Program-made: the position numbers and the translations under genes
The notes under the pieces: generated by a model
Told to the model about the DNA's origin: nothing
Seen by the model: the letters and a program-made list of their open reading frames with translations, nothing else
Database searches by the model: none
Assembly (NCBI RefSeq): GCF_027594545.1
Contig: NZ_CP115160.1
Coordinates: 2,985,001 to 3,049,000 of the forward strand
Length of the DNA: 64,000 nt
Direction of reading: 5' to 3'
Source: Algoriphagus sp. TR-M9
Lineage (GTDB): Bacteria; Bacteroidota; Bacteroidia; Cytophagales; Cyclobacteriaceae
Shown: piece after piece, positions 62,072 through 64,000 of the stretch
Layout: each line of letters opens with the position of its first letter
Position numbering within the stretch: the first letter of the stretch is position 1

Positions 62072-64000
62072 TTGGAAAGCCTTTTTTCAGATCAAGATTT
62101 ATATCCTTCTGGAAGCGGAAATAATTTCGCAGATATCATTCTGCCCGTTCCTATCCCGCGGATGTTTACTTATAGCATCCCCTATTCCATGCAGTCCGAG
62201 ATTAACCTAGGCTCCAGAGTAATTGTGCAGTTTGGGAAGAAAAAAGTCCTTACGGGAATCATAGGGAAAGTTCACAATAAACCTCCGCAGGCCTATCAAG
62301 CAAAGCCAATTCTGGAAGTTTTGGACGATTCCCCCAGCGTGAACCCACTTCAGATCCGTTTCTGGGTATGGATGGCTGAGTATTACTTCTGTCATATCGG
62401 GGAAGTGATGCATGCAGCGTTGCCAACTGGGTTAAGATTGAGTAGCGAAAGTAAAGTGCAGCTCAACCCGAATTTCAATAGAGAGGAGAGCAAATACCCC
62501 TTGGATGCTCGGGAAATCTTGATTTTGGATGCATTGGATAACCAACCTGAGCTTTCATACGAGGACTGCGAAAAGGTGCTTTCCATTAAAAGCATTCACC
62601 CCATCCTGAAGAGTCTGGTCAAAAAAGAAGCGATTCTGATTTTTGAAAAAGTACAGGAAAAATATACTCCAAAGGTAGAAACAAGAATTCGACTGACCCC
62701 TGAAATTGCTACCAGTAAAAATGCCTTGCAGGAAGTTTTTGATAGCCTGGCAGGCAAAGCGAAACAGGAATCAGTCTTACTGAAATACCTACGTGACGTC
62801 CCAGTCTTGCAAAAACCCCAATCCAATGAAAAAGGGTTGGACAAGGCTACGCTTTTAGAAGAAGGAGACTCAGAAAGTTCTGTAAAAACGCTGATCAAAA
62901 ACGGCATCTTCGAATCTTTCAAAGTGGTGGTGAACAGACTTGCCGAGGAAGAACCAGAGTCCGAACCGGCTGTCCTTTCCACCAGTCAGCAAGCCGCTTT
63001 CGAAGAGATCAAGCATCAGTTTGAAAGCAAGCAAACGGTACTTCTTCATGGAGTAACAGGCAGTGGAAAAACTGAGATTTACATTCAGATGATCCGGGAA
63101 GTGTTGGATTCAGGTTCTCAGGTTTTGCTACTATTGCCTGAAATAGCCCTTACCACACAGATTGTAAGCAGGCTGAAGAAAGTATTTGGAAGCCAAATGG
63201 GTGTGTATCACTCCAAGTATTCTGACAATGAGCGCGTGGAAGTTTGGAATGGTGTATTAAGTGGAAGGTTTTCATTCGTGGTTGGAGTTCGATCATCCAT
63301 CTTTTTGCCTTTTGATAGTTTAGGGCTAATCATCGTGGATGAAGAACATGAGTCTAGCTACAAGCAGTTTGATCCGGCACCACGGTTTCAAGCAAGAGAT
63401 TCGGCTATTATGCTGGCCTATTTCCATCAGGCAAGGACATTATTGGGTTCCGCCACACCTTCATTTGAATCCTATTTCAATGCCAGCCAAGGCAAATTCG
63501 GCTACGTGGAGTTGACCCACCGCTTTGGAGATGCGAGCATGCCACAATTCCATTTGGCAGATTTGGCTGCAGACAAGCGCAAAAACTTACTAAAACTTGA
63601 TACCAGCAGAATTCTCAGAGAGAAAATCCAGGATGCACTTGCCAAGCAAGAGCAGGTCTTGATTTTCCAAAACCGTCGTGGATATTCCCCATACATACAA
63701 TGTGAGGATTGCGGCTGGACTGGGCAATGCGTGCAATGCGATGTTAGTCTCACTTACCATCAGTTTTCCGAAGAGCTCCGCTGCCATTATTGTGGTTATA
63801 AGGAAAAATCACCCAGCTCATGCCCCGCTTGTGGAAGCACCCAATTGACCACGATGGGAATGGGAACAGAGCGGATCGAGGAATCTTTGAGTTTGCTTTT
63901 CCCAGAAGCTAGAATTGGCAGAATGGATCTGGACACGACTAGAAACAAGCATGGATACCAGCGCTTATTGGATGAATTTGGGTCTGGAAATCTGGATATT
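62072..64000 (+). CDS. priA: Primosomal protein N' (replication restart helicase), 3' end outside the window
   Basis: The first 643 codons of a superfamily 2 DNA helicase that restarts stalled replication forks. The upstream stop leaves no ATG before residue 31, so TTG at 62072 is taken as start (LESLFSDQDLYP), three bases after the previous stop; the alternative ATG at 62162 would lose the conserved FADIILPVPIPRMFTY. Walker A is GVTGSGKTE near residue 327, motif II is VDEEHESSYKQ, and a zinc cluster appears as CEDCGWTGQCVQC and CPACGSTQ. The frame stays open to the window end. Confidence 0.93.
   Translation, partial: MESLFSDQDLYPSGSGNNFADIILPVPIPRMFTYSIPYSMQSEINLGSRVIVQFGKKKVLTGIIGKVHNKPPQAYQAKPILEVLDDSPSVNPLQIRFWVWMAEYYFCHIGEVMHAALPTGLRLSSESKVQLNPNFNREESKYPLDAREILILDALDNQPELSYEDCEKVLSIKSIHPILKSLVKKEAILIFEKVQEKYTPKVETRIRLTPEIATSKNALQEVFDSLAGKAKQESVLLKYLRDVPVLQKPQSNEKGLDKATLLEEGDSESSVKTLIKNGIFESFKVVVNRLAEEEPESEPAVLSTSQQAAFEEIKHQFESKQTVLLHGVTGSGKTEIYIQMIREVLDSGSQVLLLLPEIALTTQIVSRLKKVFGSQMGVYHSKYSDNERVEVWNGVLSGRFSFVVGVRSSIFLPFDSLGLIIVDEEHESSYKQFDPAPRFQARDSAIMLAYFHQARTLLGSATPSFESYFNASQGKFGYVELTHRFGDASMPQFHLADLAADKRKNLLKLDTSRILREKIQDALAKQEQVLIFQNRRGYSPYIQCEDCGWTGQCVQCDVSLTYHQFSEELRCHYCGYKEKSPSSCPACGSTQLTTMGMGTERIEESLSLLFPEARIGRMDLDTTRNKHGYQRLLDEFGSGNLDI

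Overview
The window reads as chromosomal DNA of a Bacteroidota bacterium, most likely class Cytophagia and close to Algoriphagus/Cyclobacteriaceae. Two SusC/SusD pairs, DUF6089, GSCFA and DUF1835 proteins, a K+-dependent membrane pyrophosphatase, several lipoproteins with a Cys after short signal peptides, and promoter-like TTTG-N18/19-TAnnTTTG sites support this. The genus is inferred from overall protein flavour, not from a search. Genes are dense and in short operons. No phage, integrase, transposase, CRISPR array or rRNA was seen; the only RNA gene is a tRNA-Pro(GGG).

Layout. 0-6 kb: end of a PLP aminotransferase, an AEC-type permease, a lipoprotein, an alpha-E/circularly permuted ATP-grasp pair and a YitT-type membrane protein. 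6-10 kb (minus): metG, a TetR regulator, folE and a QueD/PTPS homologue. 10-17.5 kb: a cell-envelope block with one periplasmic L,D-transpeptidase-fold protein facing two paralogous YkuD L,D-transpeptidases, which follow kdsA, kdsC and a GNAT-nitrilase fusion. 17.6-25.4 kb: MscS channel, DUF6089 barrel, small acetyltransferases, a secreted RidA-like protein, an HPP membrane protein, and an ABC transporter/GntR operon with a palindromic operator over its promoter. 25.6-31 kb: a 1104-residue LamG/LGFP/papain-like composite protein, then two Tat-exported ferritin-like proteins. 31-39.7 kb: an FG-GAP protein beside a HEAT/cytochrome c lipoprotein, a GDPD phosphodiesterase, tRNA-Pro, two small conserved proteins, a class A serine hydrolase and an HD hydrolase. 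40-56 kb: hppA, a SusCD pair, a PBP4-like peptidase with an S9 peptidase and VOC protein, and a second SusCD pair in the opposite orientation. 56-64 kb: DUF1801/DUF1835, an ECF sigma factor with a membrane partner, a palindromic repeat cluster, GSCFA, a YyaL-type thioredoxin-domain protein, and the start of priA.

How it fits together. Much of the window serves the envelope: Kdo synthesis, L,D- and D,D-peptidoglycan enzymes, TonB-dependent nutrient uptake, a mechanosensitive channel and periplasmic redox/ferritin-like proteins. The less explained items are the 1104-residue composite protein, which has a Cys-His-Asp set but no export signal and is flanked by two related terminators; the palindrome cluster upstream of GSCFA; and the near-palindromic overlap of two convergent transpeptidase genes, where both proteins end in almost the same residues. 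No single clearly new system is evident; the composite protein is the best candidate for follow-up.
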